Positions 1 through 8,408 of a stretch of DNA of 64,000 nucleotides are shown here, in pieces (the stretch's first letter is position 1; each line of letters begins with the position of its first letter). A program made the position numbers and the translations under genes. A model generated the notes under the pieces. The model worked only from the letters and a program-made list of their open reading frames with translations, made no database searches and was not told where the DNA came from. The stretch is from positions 1-64,000 of the forward strand of contig NZ_JAGMUL010000082.1 in the NCBI RefSeq assembly GCF_019049285.1, written 5' to 3'. This DNA comes from Streptomyces sp. AC550_RSS872. GTDB lineage: Bacteria > Actinomycetota > Actinomycetes > Streptomycetales > Streptomycetaceae.

Positions 1-360
1 GTGGTGGCGGGCGCGGGCGCGGGCATGGGTTGATGCTAGGAGGGGGGTAGGGGCTGGGGGGTGGGGCACGCCGGGTGCCTCCGGCGGTTGGGCCGGGATG
101 CCTGCGGCGGCCTGCTGGTGTTCGGTGGGGTTCGCGTAGCGCCTTGCGGTGCGTTGGGGGTCGGGGCCGCGCCGGGGGGGTGTCCGTCCTCGGTCGGGCG
201 GCTCGGTGAGTTCGAGATGTGCTCTGGGTGTCCGCCCGCCGCTGCGGGCGGACACCCCCCGACACGGCCCCTTCGTGCCGTGCGCGGGTGCGGCGCCGCG
301 GGACTGTCCGTCCTCGGTCGGGCCGATGTGTCCCCTTGCCGCCGTGCGCGGGGGTGGGTG
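1..360. other. Non-coding left edge
   Basis: No gene is supported here. Open frames exist only because of the GC content: none has a good ribosome binding site and their predicted products are Arg/Gly/Cys-rich. The stretch holds an 18-bp exact direct repeat beginning TGTCCGTCCTCGG (181-198 and 305-322) that flanks the hairpin at 226-257. It is probably the 3' flank of the minus-strand NlpC/P60 gene. Confidence 0.6.
226..257 (-). terminator. Hairpin terminator of the NlpC/P60 gene
   Basis: A perfect 14-bp inverted repeat (226-239 with 244-257) closes a 4-nt loop about 100 bp beyond the stop codon of the minus-strand NlpC/P60 gene. It is extremely GC-rich with no clear T-run, as is common for streptomycete terminators. 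Termination is inferred from position and stem stability. Confidence 0.6.
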
Positions 361-1527
361 TCAGGCCGGGCGCACCACGCTGTGGATCGATGACTCTCCG
401 TCGTAGTAGATCGACTCCTCGCGGACGTACGCGCCGGGCTTGGGGGCGTGGATCATCATGCCGTTGCCGATGTAGATGCCCACGTGGGTGACGTCGTCGT
501 AGAAGAAGACCAGGTCGCCGGGCTGGGCGCTGGAGAGGGGGACCGTGGTGCCGGCGTTGACCTGGTCGTAGGTGACACGGGGGATGTCGACGCCGGCGGC
601 CTTCCAGGCGCCCTGGGTGAGGCCGGAGCAGTCGTAGGAATCGGGGCCGGTGGCGCCCCAGACGTACGGCTTGCCTATCTGGGAGCGGGCGAAGGCCAGG
701 GCCTTCTCGGCCTTGGTGGCGTACGAGGAGTCGGAGGAGGACGAGTCCGAGGAGGATGAGCTGGACGGGGGCTCGTTGCTCTCCTGCTGCTGTGCCTCTT
801 CTTGGCGCTGACGCTCGGCCTCAGCCTGCTGCCGGGCCAGCTCCGCGGCTTTGCGGGCGGCCTCCTCCTGCTTGCGCTTCTCGATCGCGGCGAGGCGGGC
901 CTTCTCCTCCGCCGTCAGCTTCGAGAGGAGTTCACGGGCGTCGGCGAGCTTCGTCTGGACGGTGGTCTTGGCGGTCTGAAGGTCGTTCTGCGACTCGGTG
1001 AGCGTTTCGAGGCTCTGGGTGGCCTCCTGGCGCTTCTTCATCGTCGCGGACTGCTGGGTGAAGTAGTCGTCGACGGCTTCCTTCTGACGGCCTGTCATGC
1101 GGTCCATCAGCTGGGACTGGTCGAAGTAGTCCTGCGGGGTGTCCGCGAGGAGGAAGGTCGCCGTGTCGGGGGCGGCCGCTCCTGTGCGGTACTGGGCGGC
1201 GGCGTTGCGGCCGAGTTCCTCGCGGGCGTCGTTGAGGGTCTGGGTGCGCTTGGCGACGTCGTCGAGGAGGGTGTCGACGCGCTTGCGCTGCTTCGCGGTC
1301 TTCTCCTTGACCGCGTTGTACTTCTCGGTCGCCGACTCCGCCTGGCGGTAGAGGTCGTCGACCTTCTTCTCGACCTCTTCGAGGCTCGGCTTGTCGTCCG
1401 TGGACGGGTTCGCGTTGGCCGTCTGGGACAGCAGGGCCACGGAGGTGAGGGCCGCCGTGGCGAGGGCGGGGGTCCGTATGCCTGCGACGCGCGTGCCTGC
1501 GGGACGCGACTTGCGGTGCGACGCCAA
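361..1527 (-). CDS. Secreted NlpC/P60 peptidoglycan endopeptidase with coiled-coil N-terminus
   Basis: 388 aa. An N-terminal signal region ends near Ala-Asn-Ala at about residue 35. A long charged coiled coil (about 45-245) rich in Glu, Lys, Ala and Gln follows, then a Ser/Asp-rich linker (about 250-275) and a C-terminal NlpC/P60 domain. The catalytic Cys is in DCSG (Cys300) and the His in THVG (His348), with His360 a likely third polar residue. The architecture is that of RipA/CwlO-like D,L-endopeptidases that cut stem peptides outside the membrane; the coiled coil usually holds the enzyme inactive or binds FtsEX-type partners. I chose the TTG start at 1527 because GGAAGGAG lies 9 nt upstream. 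A c-di-AMP riboswitch precedes the gene, which fits cell-wall hydrolase control in actinobacteria. Confidence 0.93.
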   Translation of the reverse strand: MASHRKSRPAGTRVAGIRTPALATAALTSVALLSQTANANPSTDDKPSLEEVEKKVDDLYRQAESATEKYNAVKEKTAKQRKRVDTLLDDVAKRTQTLNDAREELGRNAAAQYRTGAAAPDTATFLLADTPQDYFDQSQLMDRMTGRQKEAVDDYFTQQSATMKKRQEATQSLETLTESQNDLQTAKTTVQTKLADARELLSKLTAEEKARLAAIEKRKQEEAARKAAELARQQAEAERQRQEEAQQQESNEPPSSSSSSDSSSSDSSYATKAEKALAFARSQIGKPYVWGATGPDSYDCSGLTQGAWKAAGVDIPRVTYDQVNAGTTVPLSSAQPGDLVFFYDDVTHVGIYIGNGMMIHAPKPGAYVREESIYYDGESSIHSVVRPA

Positions 1528-1534
1528 GGGAGGC

Positions 1535-1690
1535 GACTCCTTCCGTGCTCCGCCTACCGAGTTAGCTGTCGGGTTCGGGCGGGTGGTTCGGAAGGGTTGC
1601 CCTACGGCTCGGAAGTCCGGCCGATTCACCCCAAGTTCGGTGGGTCCCCGGCTCCGGGCCCCGTGGGGCGTACCGGACTCGGCGGAGGCC
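1535..1690 (-). ncRNA. c-di-AMP (ydaO/yuaA-type) riboswitch in the 5' leader of the NlpC/P60 gene
   Basis: Read on the minus strand, the leader contains the conserved blocks of the ydaO family in order: GGGGACCC, GGGGTGAATCGG, GAGCCGTAGGGCAACC, CTTCCGAACC, CCGCCCGAACCCGACAGCTA and CGGTAGGCGGAGCACGGAAGGA. The last block runs into the ribosome binding site of the TTG start at 1527. In actinobacteria this riboswitch senses cyclic di-AMP and usually turns off cell-wall hydrolase genes, as at rpfA and NlpC/P60 genes. The exact 5' limit is uncertain, and the paired stems further upstream may extend the element to about 1720. Confidence 0.85.
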
Positions 1691-1998
1691 GCGCGGCCCG
1701 GCGACGTTCGCCGGTGGGGGTCGTACGGCCTGCCCGGCACGGTAGCCAACTCGTGTGGCCCCTGTGAAGGTTGATGTTCGATATGCCCGATACATTTTCG
1801 TGACCTTGGGGTGGTGTATTGCGGGCGGGGGTCGCTTTGGGGGTCTTTGGGGTGGGGTGCGGGGGTTGGCGCGTTGGTTGCGGAGTGTGATTGTCGGGTG
1901 CTGGAGGGTGAGGGATGGTGGGGTGTCGGGGATTGGATCGGGCGAGGTTCTCGGGGTGGCGGCGGGCTGTCAGTGGGGCGCCCTAGACTCGGAGAGCG
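1691..1998. other. Divergent promoter region between NlpC/P60 and pcrA
   Basis: Intergenic. The left part should hold the promoter of the riboswitch leader on the minus strand, and the right part the promoter of pcrA. The stretch from about 1770 to 1930 is markedly G-rich on the plus strand and less GC-biased than the coding DNA. No further gene is supported. Confidence 0.4.
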
Positions 1999-4482
1999 AT
2001 GAGCAGCCTCTTTGACGACAGCTTCCTGGCGGACCTCCAGGCCCCACGGGCCCACGAGGAGCACCCGCCGCCGCCCGAGGACGATCACGCTCCGGAACCG
2101 GTTCCGGACGATCTGTTCGGCGGGAAGTTCGACGTGCCGCCGGACCGGGACGCCTACTACCGCGACGGCGCCCCGCGCCCGGCCCTCGACGCCGCCGCGC
2201 TGCTGGAGGGGTTGAACGAGAACCAGCGTGCGGCCGTCGTCCACTCCGGCAGCCCGCTGCTCATCGTGGCCGGTGCCGGGTCCGGCAAGACGCGGGTGCT
2301 CACCCATCGCATCGCCCATCTGCTGGCCGAGCGGAATGTGCATCCGGGGCAGATCCTCGCGATCACCTTCACCAACAAGGCCGCGGGCGAGATGAAGGAG
2401 CGCGTCGAGCAGCTCGTGGGGCCGCGGGCGAACGCGATGTGGGTGATGACCTTCCACAGCTCGTGCGTCCGCATTTTGCGGAGGGAGAGCAAGAAGCTCG
2501 GCTTCACGTCGTCGTTCTCGATCTATGACGCCGCCGACAGCAAGCGGCTGATGGCGCTGGTGTGCCGGGATCTGGATCTCGATCCCAAGCGTTTTCCGCC
2601 CAAGTCCTTCAGCGCCAAGATCAGCAACCTGAAGAACGAGCTGATCGACGAGGAGGACTTCGCCGCCCAGGCGACGGACGGCTTCGAGAAGACGCTGGCC
2701 CAGGCGTATGCCCTGTACCAGTCGCGGTTGCGGGAGGCCAACGCCCTCGACTTCGACGACCTGATCATGACCACGGTCAATCTGCTGCGCGCCTTCCCGG
2801 ACGTCGCCGAGCACTACCGCCGGCGTTTTCGCCATGTGCTGGTGGACGAGTACCAGGACACCAACCACGCGCAGTACGCGCTGGTGCGTGAGCTCGTCGG
2901 GACCAGCGAGCACCCCGTGGACGTGCCGCCCAGCGAGTACGACCTCCCGCCCGCCGAGCTGTGTGTGGTGGGTGACGCCGACCAGTCGATCTACGCCTTC
3001 CGGGGCGCCACCATCCGCAACATCCTCCAGTTCGAGGAGGACTACCCGGACGCGACGACGATCCTGCTCGAGCAGAACTACCGGTCGACGCAGACGATCC
3101 TGACCGCCGCGAACGCCGTCATCGAGCGCAATGAGTCCCGCCGCCCCAAGAACCTGTGGACCAATGCGGGCGCCGGCGCCCGTATCACTGGTTATGTCGC
3201 GGACACCGAGCACGACGAGGCGCAGTTCGTCGCCGACGAGATAGACCGACTGACGGACGCGGGGGATGCCAAGGCCGGCGACGTCGCCGTCTTCTACCGG
3301 ACGAACGCCCAGTCCCGTGTCTTCGAAGAAGTCTTCATCCGCGTCGGGCTGCCCTACAAGGTCGTCGGCGGGGTGCGGTTCTACGAGCGCAAGGAGGTCC
3401 GCGATGTGCTGGCCTACCTGCGGGTGCTGGCCAACCCCGAGGACTCCGTGCCGCTGCGGCGGATTCTGAACGTGCCCAAGCGAGGCATCGGCGACCGTGC
3501 CGAGGCGATGATCGACGCCCTCTCGCAGCGGGAGAGGATCAGCTTTCCGCAGGCGCTGCGGCGGGTGGACGAGGCCTACGGCATGGCCGCGCGGTCGACC
3601 AACGCCGTCAAGCGGTTCAACACGCTGATGGAGGAGCTCCGTACGGTCGTGGAGTCCGGGGCCGGACCGGCCACCATCCTGGAGGCGGTCCTTGAAAGGA
3701 CCGGCTATCTCGCCGAGTTGCAGGCTTCCACGGATCCTCAGGACGAGACCCGCATCGAGAACCTTCAGGAACTCGCGGCCGTCGCCCTGGAGTTCGAGCA
3801 GGAGTCGGGTGAGGGCGAAGCCTCCGGCGGTCTCGCGGAGTTCCTGGAGCGGGTCGCGCTCGTCGCCGACTCCGACCAGATCCCCGACGAGGACGAGGAC
3901 GGCTCCGGCGTCATCACCCTGATGACCCTCCACACCGCCAAGGGCCTGGAGTTCCCGGTCGTCTTCCTCACCGGCATGGAGGACGGCGTCTTCCCGCACA
4001 TGCGTGCCCTCGGCCAGACCAAGGAACTGGAGGAGGAGCGGCGGCTCGCCTACGTCGGCATCACCCGTGCGCGTGAGCGGCTGTATCTCACGCGGTCGGC
4101 GATGCGCAGCGCCTGGGGCCAGCCGTCGTACAACCCGCCGTCCCGGTTCCTGGAGGAGATCCCCGCCCAGCACGTGGACTGGAAGCGGACGGGGGCGACC
4201 TCGCCGGTGTCCTCCGGGCCCGCGTCCGGGGTGGCCGCCTCGCTGTCCTCGTCCCGCTCGCGCTCCTCCGCCTCGGGCGCGTCCGGTTTCGCCACGCGCC
4301 GTACGTCGGAGAAGCCCGTCGTCCAGCTGGCCGTCGGGGACCGGGTCACGCACGACCAGTTCGGGCTCGGCACCGTGATGGCCGTGAAGGGCACGGGCGC
4401 GAACGCCGAGGCGACGATCGACTTCGGGGACACCAAGCCGAAGCGGTTGCTGTTGCGGTACGCGCCGGTGGAGAAGTTGTAG
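1999..4482 (+). CDS. pcrA: ATP-dependent DNA helicase PcrA/UvrD
   Basis: 827 aa, superfamily 1A 3'-5' helicase. Walker A GAGSGKT sits near residue 92, motif II DEYQDTN near 283, followed by GDADQSIYAFRGA (motif III), YRST (motif IV), LMTLHTAKGLEF (motif V) and VGITRARERLY (motif VI). It unwinds DNA in nucleotide excision and mismatch repair and strips RecA or stalled polymerases. The first 75 residues are a low-complexity acidic/Pro extension. The last 50 residues (VGDRVTHDQFGLGTV) form the Tudor-like module that binds RNA polymerase in PcrA proteins. The ATG at 1999 follows GGAGAG. The gene is monocistronic and convergent with the M23 peptidase gene. All SF1 motifs are intact. Confidence 0.97.
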   Translation: MSSLFDDSFLADLQAPRAHEEHPPPPEDDHAPEPVPDDLFGGKFDVPPDRDAYYRDGAPRPALDAAALLEGLNENQRAAVVHSGSPLLIVAGAGSGKTRVLTHRIAHLLAERNVHPGQILAITFTNKAAGEMKERVEQLVGPRANAMWVMTFHSSCVRILRRESKKLGFTSSFSIYDAADSKRLMALVCRDLDLDPKRFPPKSFSAKISNLKNELIDEEDFAAQATDGFEKTLAQAYALYQSRLREANALDFDDLIMTTVNLLRAFPDVAEHYRRRFRHVLVDEYQDTNHAQYALVRELVGTSEHPVDVPPSEYDLPPAELCVVGDADQSIYAFRGATIRNILQFEEDYPDATTILLEQNYRSTQTILTAANAVIERNESRRPKNLWTNAGAGARITGYVADTEHDEAQFVADEIDRLTDAGDAKAGDVAVFYRTNAQSRVFEEVFIRVGLPYKVVGGVRFYERKEVRDVLAYLRVLANPEDSVPLRRILNVPKRGIGDRAEAMIDALSQRERISFPQALRRVDEAYGMAARSTNAVKRFNTLMEELRTVVESGAGPATILEAVLERTGYLAELQASTDPQDETRIENLQELAAVALEFEQESGEGEASGGLAEFLERVALVADSDQIPDEDEDGSGVITLMTLHTAKGLEFPVVFLTGMEDGVFPHMRALGQTKELEEERRLAYVGITRARERLYLTRSAMRSAWGQPSYNPPSRFLEEIPAQHVDWKRTGATSPVSSGPASGVAASLSSSRSRSSASGASGFATRRTSEKPVVQLAVGDRVTHDQFGLGTVMAVKGTGANAEATIDFGDTKPKRLLLRYAPVEKL

Positions 4483-4492
4483 GACCGGCGAG

Positions 4493-4524
4493 CGTGCGCC
4501 CCCGCTGACGGGCGGGGGCGTGCG
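4493..4524. terminator. Bidirectional terminator between pcrA and the M23 peptidase gene
   Basis: A 9-bp perfect stem (CGCCCCCGC at 497-505 past 4000 with GCGGGGGCG at 4512-4520) can be extended by wobble and Watson-Crick pairs to about 13 bp. It begins 10 bp after the pcrA stop and lies between convergent genes, so it can serve both. Confidence 0.6.
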
Positions 4525-4588
4525 GCGTGCGAGGGAGTCGGCTTGTGATCGGTCCGGCGGTCGGCGACGCCTGCTGACGATCGTTCGG

Positions 4589-6097
4589 TTACGTCGGGTC
4601 CAGACCGTGGCTGCGCAGCCATGCCAGCGGGTCTATGGCCGAGCCGCCGCCCGGGCGTACCTCGAAGTGCAGGTGCGGGCCGGTCGAGTTGCCGGAGTTG
4701 CCGGAGTACGCGATCGGGTCGCCGGCCTTGACCGTCGTACCGGAGGCGACGCGGTAGCTGGAGAGGTGGCAGTACCACGTCTCCGTGCCGTCCTTCGCGG
4801 TCACGATCATCATGTTGCCGTAGGCGCTGTTCCACTGCGTCCGCACGGTGCCGTCGGTCGCGGCCATCACCGTCGTGCCGTACGAGACGGGGAAGTCGAT
4901 GCCGGTGTGCACGGACATCCAGTTGATGCCGGACTGGCCGAAGTAGGCGCTGAGGCCGTGGTTCGCGACCGGGATCGCGAACTTCGGGCGCAGCCGCTCC
5001 TTGCGGGCCGCTTCCTCGGCGGCCCTGCGCTTCTCGGCCGCCTGCTGCGCCTTGAGGTCGATGCGCTCCTGCGTACGGCTGGCGCGGTCGGCGAAGTCGT
5101 CGGCGCCGGCGGAGAGGCTCTCGAGCTGGGTGTCCAGCTTGTTGTTCGCGGCGGACGGCTTCACGGCCTCGCTGTCCGAGGCGAGCGTGGACGCGTCCTT
5201 GTCGTCGGTCAGAGTGCCGACGGAGGCGGCGGCGATCCCGGCGACGCCCATCACACACGCGGAGGGCACGGCAACCGTCAGCAGCGCGGAGCGCTTGGGG
5301 GGCGTACGACGGCGGGAGCGCGAGCCGCTGCGGGACGCCGCGCGCGGGGAGGGGGCCGGAGCGGCCTCCTCCTGGTCGTCGAGGAGCGGGGCCGCGGCGG
5401 GGAGTTCGCCGGTGGCGGTCGACTCGGCGTCGGGCTGGGCCGGATCGTCGTACGCCGTGGGGTCGACATGTCCCGTGGGGTCGACGTGCTCGATCTGCTC
5501 GAAGTGCGCGGTCTCCTGCTGGTCGAAGGATTCTGCTGGCTGTTGGTACTCGCCCGTCGCCTGTGTGGTGGCGCCGTCGGAGTTCCACTGCGTGGCGTCG
5601 TACGCCCCGGTGTCGAAGGTCTGCGTGCCCCATTCCCACTGCTGGGTCTGGTCGGCCGGCAAGCCGGACTGGTCGGGCTGGACCCAGGCGGTCGCATCCC
5701 ACTGACCGGAGGTGTCGTGGCCGTTGGCCTGCTGCGGGACGAAGGGCAGTCGCTCGTGCTCGGCCGTCCATGCGGTGGTGTCGTACGCGCCGGTGTCGTA
5801 GGCGGCGTGGTGCTGGGCCGCATAGGCGTCGTAGTTCACGGTGTGGTGGTTGCCCGTGGACCACTGCGTGGCGTCGTACCCGCCCGTGGTCTCACCGGGG
5901 AGGCTGCCGAACAGGGGGTCCGCGTCGAAGGTGGTGGTGGCCTGGCCGGCGCCGAATCCGGTGGCGTCGTAGGTGCCGTACGCGGTGGAGTCACCGTACT
6001 GGGCTTCCTGGGCGCCATAGGACGCGTAGTGCGCCGAGGCGGCGTCGGAAGCCGTGGCCGGGGAGGTCATGGTCCCCGACGGGTGACGATCGTTCAC
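4589..6097 (-). CDS. Membrane-anchored M23 (LytM-type) peptidoglycan endopeptidase with repetitive cytoplasmic tail
   Basis: 502 aa. The first 270 residues are cytoplasmic and unusual, rich in Tyr, Asp, Ala, Gln, Thr and Trp, with degenerate repeats of the type YDATQW (for example GGYDATQWS, GAYDTTAWT, GAYDATQWN). An Arg-rich stop-transfer flank and one membrane segment (about 275-300) follow, then a coiled-coil stretch and a C-terminal M23 domain. Zinc ligands are visible as HTGIDF (near 398) and HLHF (near 475), so the metalloprotease should be active on cross-links outside the membrane. I chose the GTG at 6097, 4 nt after GAGAGAAG; an internal ATG at 6070 is an alternative with a poorer site. 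Convergent with pcrA. Confidence 0.9.
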   Translation of the reverse strand: MNDRHPSGTMTSPATASDAASAHYASYGAQEAQYGDSTAYGTYDATGFGAGQATTTFDADPLFGSLPGETTGGYDATQWSTGNHHTVNYDAYAAQHHAAYDTGAYDTTAWTAEHERLPFVPQQANGHDTSGQWDATAWVQPDQSGLPADQTQQWEWGTQTFDTGAYDATQWNSDGATTQATGEYQQPAESFDQQETAHFEQIEHVDPTGHVDPTAYDDPAQPDAESTATGELPAAAPLLDDQEEAAPAPSPRAASRSGSRSRRRTPPKRSALLTVAVPSACVMGVAGIAAASVGTLTDDKDASTLASDSEAVKPSAANNKLDTQLESLSAGADDFADRASRTQERIDLKAQQAAEKRRAAEEAARKERLRPKFAIPVANHGLSAYFGQSGINWMSVHTGIDFPVSYGTTVMAATDGTVRTQWNSAYGNMMIVTAKDGTETWYCHLSSYRVASGTTVKAGDPIAYSGNSGNSTGPHLHFEVRPGGGSAIDPLAWLRSHGLDPT

Positions 6098-6364
6098 CAA
6101 CTTCTCTCTCGCCTCGACAACAGGGGCTGCCAGAGCAGTGCGGCGACTGTACCCGGCGGTACGCGGGCACGACAATCTTCGGCAGGTTTCGCGCGCGCAG
6201 GAAACGGGCATTCGGCCGTGTTTTGGCGGACTGCGGGCGCGAGTTTGGCCTTGCGTTCGAAGGTTGTTCGATGTCGGTCGGGTGTTCCGGGGCTGTGTGT
6301 CGGGTGTGGGCCGAGGGGGAGTCGCGGGTGGGTCGGGGCTGGGCCGAGGGCGAGTCGCGGGTGA

Positions 6365-7225
6365 TTACGCCACGGTCAGGCCGTCGGCCTGCGGGGTGGC
6401 TTCGGTCCCTGGCCGTGCGGTGTCGAGCGCCTGTCGTATCCCGGCCGCCACGGCGGGGTGCACCGGGAGGGCGAGATGGCCGATGCCGCTCACGCGGACG
6501 TTCTGCGCCAGCAGGTCCGGGTGGTCGATGCAGGCCGTCTCCAGCGGGTCCATCAGATGGTCGAGGTCGCTCCAGAAGCTCACGAAGTGGGTACGGCAGC
6601 CGGGCGCGGGCCGGGACAGTTCCTCCAGGACCGGTGAGCCGGGGCGCATCTGACGCACGATCGGGTGCGCGTTCGCCAGTGGGACCACGCGGGTGCCGGA
6701 GTGCGGTGTGCCGAGCGTGACCAGCGTGCGGACCCTGAGGTCGCCGCCGAGGCACTGCACGTAGTAGCGCGCTATCAGCCCGCCGAGGCTGTGTCCGACG
6801 ACGTCCACCTGGCTGCTGCCGGTGCGCTCGCATATCCCCTCTATGTGCCGGCCGAGCAGTTCGGCGGCGGCGCGGATGTCACAGGTCAGCGGGGAGTAGT
6901 TGAGCGACTCGATCTGGTGCCTGCCGTGCTGGGCGAGGCTGCGGCGCAGCAGGACGAAGACCGAGCGGTTGTCGATGAAGCCGTGCAGCAGGACTACGGG
7001 CGGTCGGGTCCGGGTCGGCAGCGGGGCGGTGTCCCGAGCGGGAAGCGTGGGGGGCGTACGGCGCTCCTGGGCGATGCCGGACGGATACAGCAGTACGTGA
7101 CCGGCGAGGATCGCGATCTCCAGGGCCGTCGCCTTCAGCAGGGCGAGGGAGAGGCCGGTGAGTCTGCTCGGGAGCAGGCGTCGGCAGAGCGGAAGAAAGG
7201 GGAGTGCTGCCCCGGTGACCTTCAT
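6365..7225 (-). CDS. Alpha/beta-hydrolase, triacylglycerol-lipase-like, membrane-anchored or secreted
   Basis: 286 aa. The N-terminus has a hydrophobic stretch (about 20-50) that could be an uncleaved signal anchor. The lipase core starts at VVLLHGFIDN (oxyanion region). The nucleophile elbow GHSLGG lies near residue 144, a candidate Asp is in SFWSDLDHLMDP and the catalytic His is in GIGHLALP. It resembles actinobacterial class-2 lipases that act on acyl esters; the natural substrate cannot be read from sequence. The ATG at 7225 has an excellent AGGAGG site. Two near-identical 23-bp direct repeats lie just past its stop (about 6306-6363). Confidence 0.85.
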   Translation of the reverse strand: MKVTGAALPFLPLCRRLLPSRLTGLSLALLKATALEIAILAGHVLLYPSGIAQERRTPPTLPARDTAPLPTRTRPPVVLLHGFIDNRSVFVLLRRSLAQHGRHQIESLNYSPLTCDIRAAAELLGRHIEGICERTGSSQVDVVGHSLGGLIARYYVQCLGGDLRVRTLVTLGTPHSGTRVVPLANAHPIVRQMRPGSPVLEELSRPAPGCRTHFVSFWSDLDHLMDPLETACIDHPDLLAQNVRVSGIGHLALPVHPAVAAGIRQALDTARPGTEATPQADGLTVA

Positions 7226-7868
7226 GGCCGACCTCCTTGTGGCACGCGGGAGGACGGCTTTGGCCCCCGTGTGCCCTCGTGGAAGTCGCGGCGGAGGTGG
7301 CCGGCGGAGCATGAGGAAGGCGCATGGGGTGAGCGAGGCGCGTGCTGTGCGTCGGCCGGGTCGGCGATGGCGCGCCGATGGCCTGACGGGGCTCCCTGCC
7401 GGTGTGGCGACGAGGCTCCCCGCTTGTCGTGCCTTACCTGCCCTACGTGCCCTTCGTGCCACCGTCGATGCCGCATCGCCACGGCGCGCGGTCGGCGGCG
7501 CGGTGGTGCGACGACCTCGTTGCGGCTCCCTTTGCGCGTGGTCCCGCTGCGACGCGTGCACCGCAGACTTCTGCGGCCCGTGTGCCGCAGTGATGGGAAC
7601 GGTGCGCGGCGAACGTGTCCCACCGTGTGATTTCCCCCTCGGTCTGCACCGCGAAACTGCCGGTTGCGGGATGCTGGCGATAACGTTCGTTCACTTCCTT
7701 GGGCGATGTGGCCCGGGGCGTCCGTGCCGTGAGGGCGCGTCCGGAGCGATGGGCGACGGAGGAGTGCGATGGCGCACCATGTATGACGTGTGCGGCGAGT
7801 GCGGCATAACTCAGATATGAGCGGTGCCTGTCGGTACGGATGGATGTAGTCGCTTCATGGAGGCAGTG
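7226..7868. other. Long intergenic region between divergent lipase-like and icmB genes
   Basis: 643 bp with no supported gene. Open frames on both strands give Arg/Cys/Pro-rich products without ribosome binding sites. The segment near 7640-7800 is locally less GC-biased and is the likely promoter zone for icmB. No convincing hairpin or operator was found. Confidence 0.4.
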
Positions 7869-8291
7869 ATGGGTGTGGCAGCCGGTCCGATCCGCGTGGT
7901 GGTGGCCAAGCCTGGGCTCGACGGCCACGATCGGGGGGCCAAGGTGATCGCGCGGGCGCTGCGCGACGCCGGTATGGAGGTCATCTACACCGGGCTTCAC
8001 CAGACGCCCGAGCAGATCGTCGACACCGCGATCCAGGAGGACGCCGACGCGATCGGTCTGTCCATTCTGTCCGGCGCCCACAACACCCTGTTCGCCGCCG
8101 TGATCGACCTCCTCAAGGAACGCGAGGCGGAGGACATCCTGGTCTTCGGTGGCGGAATCATCCCGGAGGCGGACATCGCGCCGCTGAAGGAGAGGGGCGT
8201 CGCCGAGATCTTCACGCCGGGTGCGACGACTCAGGCGATCGTGGACTGGGTACGGGCGAACGTGCATCAGCCGGCTGCCTCCGGCGGCTGA
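7869..8291 (+). CDS. icmB: Isobutyryl-CoA mutase small (cobalamin-binding) subunit
   Basis: 140 aa, consisting only of a B12-binding Rossmann domain. The signature DGHDRG (the His at residue 20 would be the lower axial cobalt ligand), followed later by SILSGAH and GGGIIPEAD, matches the C-terminal domain of methylmalonyl-CoA mutase. As a free-standing protein it corresponds to the small subunit IcmB, which pairs with a separately encoded IcmA to interconvert isobutyryl-CoA and n-butyryl-CoA. That reaction feeds branched-chain degradation products into polyketide starter and extender units. The ATG at 7869 follows GGAGG; an in-frame ATG at 7857 overlaps that site and is unlikely. No large-subunit gene is present in the window. 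It could instead serve another split mutase. Confidence 0.82.
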   Translation: MGVAAGPIRVVVAKPGLDGHDRGAKVIARALRDAGMEVIYTGLHQTPEQIVDTAIQEDADAIGLSILSGAHNTLFAAVIDLLKEREAEDILVFGGGIIPEADIAPLKERGVAEIFTPGATTQAIVDWVRANVHQPAASGG

Positions 8292-8346
8292 GCGGATTGC
8301 CTGCGGCGGCTTGGCCGACCTTTGGTGCGGGTGGGTGGGGGTGGCG

Positions 8347-8408
8347 GTCCCTGGGAGCTGCCGCCCCCAGACCCCCGCTTCGGCCCGAAGGGCCTCGTCC
8401 TCAAACTC
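8347..8408 (-). repeat. Dispersed intergenic repeat, family A, copy 1
   Basis: On the minus strand this reads TTTGAGGACGAGGCCCTTCG, then a GC hairpin, GGGGGTCTGGGGG and CTCCCAGGGAC. A second copy in the opposite orientation lies at 47556-47633. Elements of this form are common downstream of streptomycete genes. The TGA inside TTTGAGGA is the stop codon of the DUF5691 gene (8401-8403). Confidence 0.7.

Noticed and set aside
1528..4353. Minus-strand open frame running from the NlpC/P60 gene through the antisense of pcrA
   Set aside because: The part above 1527 is antisense to a complete helicase gene, gives a low-complexity Arg/Gly/Val/Leu-rich product and contains the riboswitch; only the portion from the TTG at 1527 is real.
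7226..7820. Open frames in the lipase-icmB interval
   Set aside because: Arg/Cys/Pro-rich products on both strands, no ribosome binding sites, no recognisable domain.
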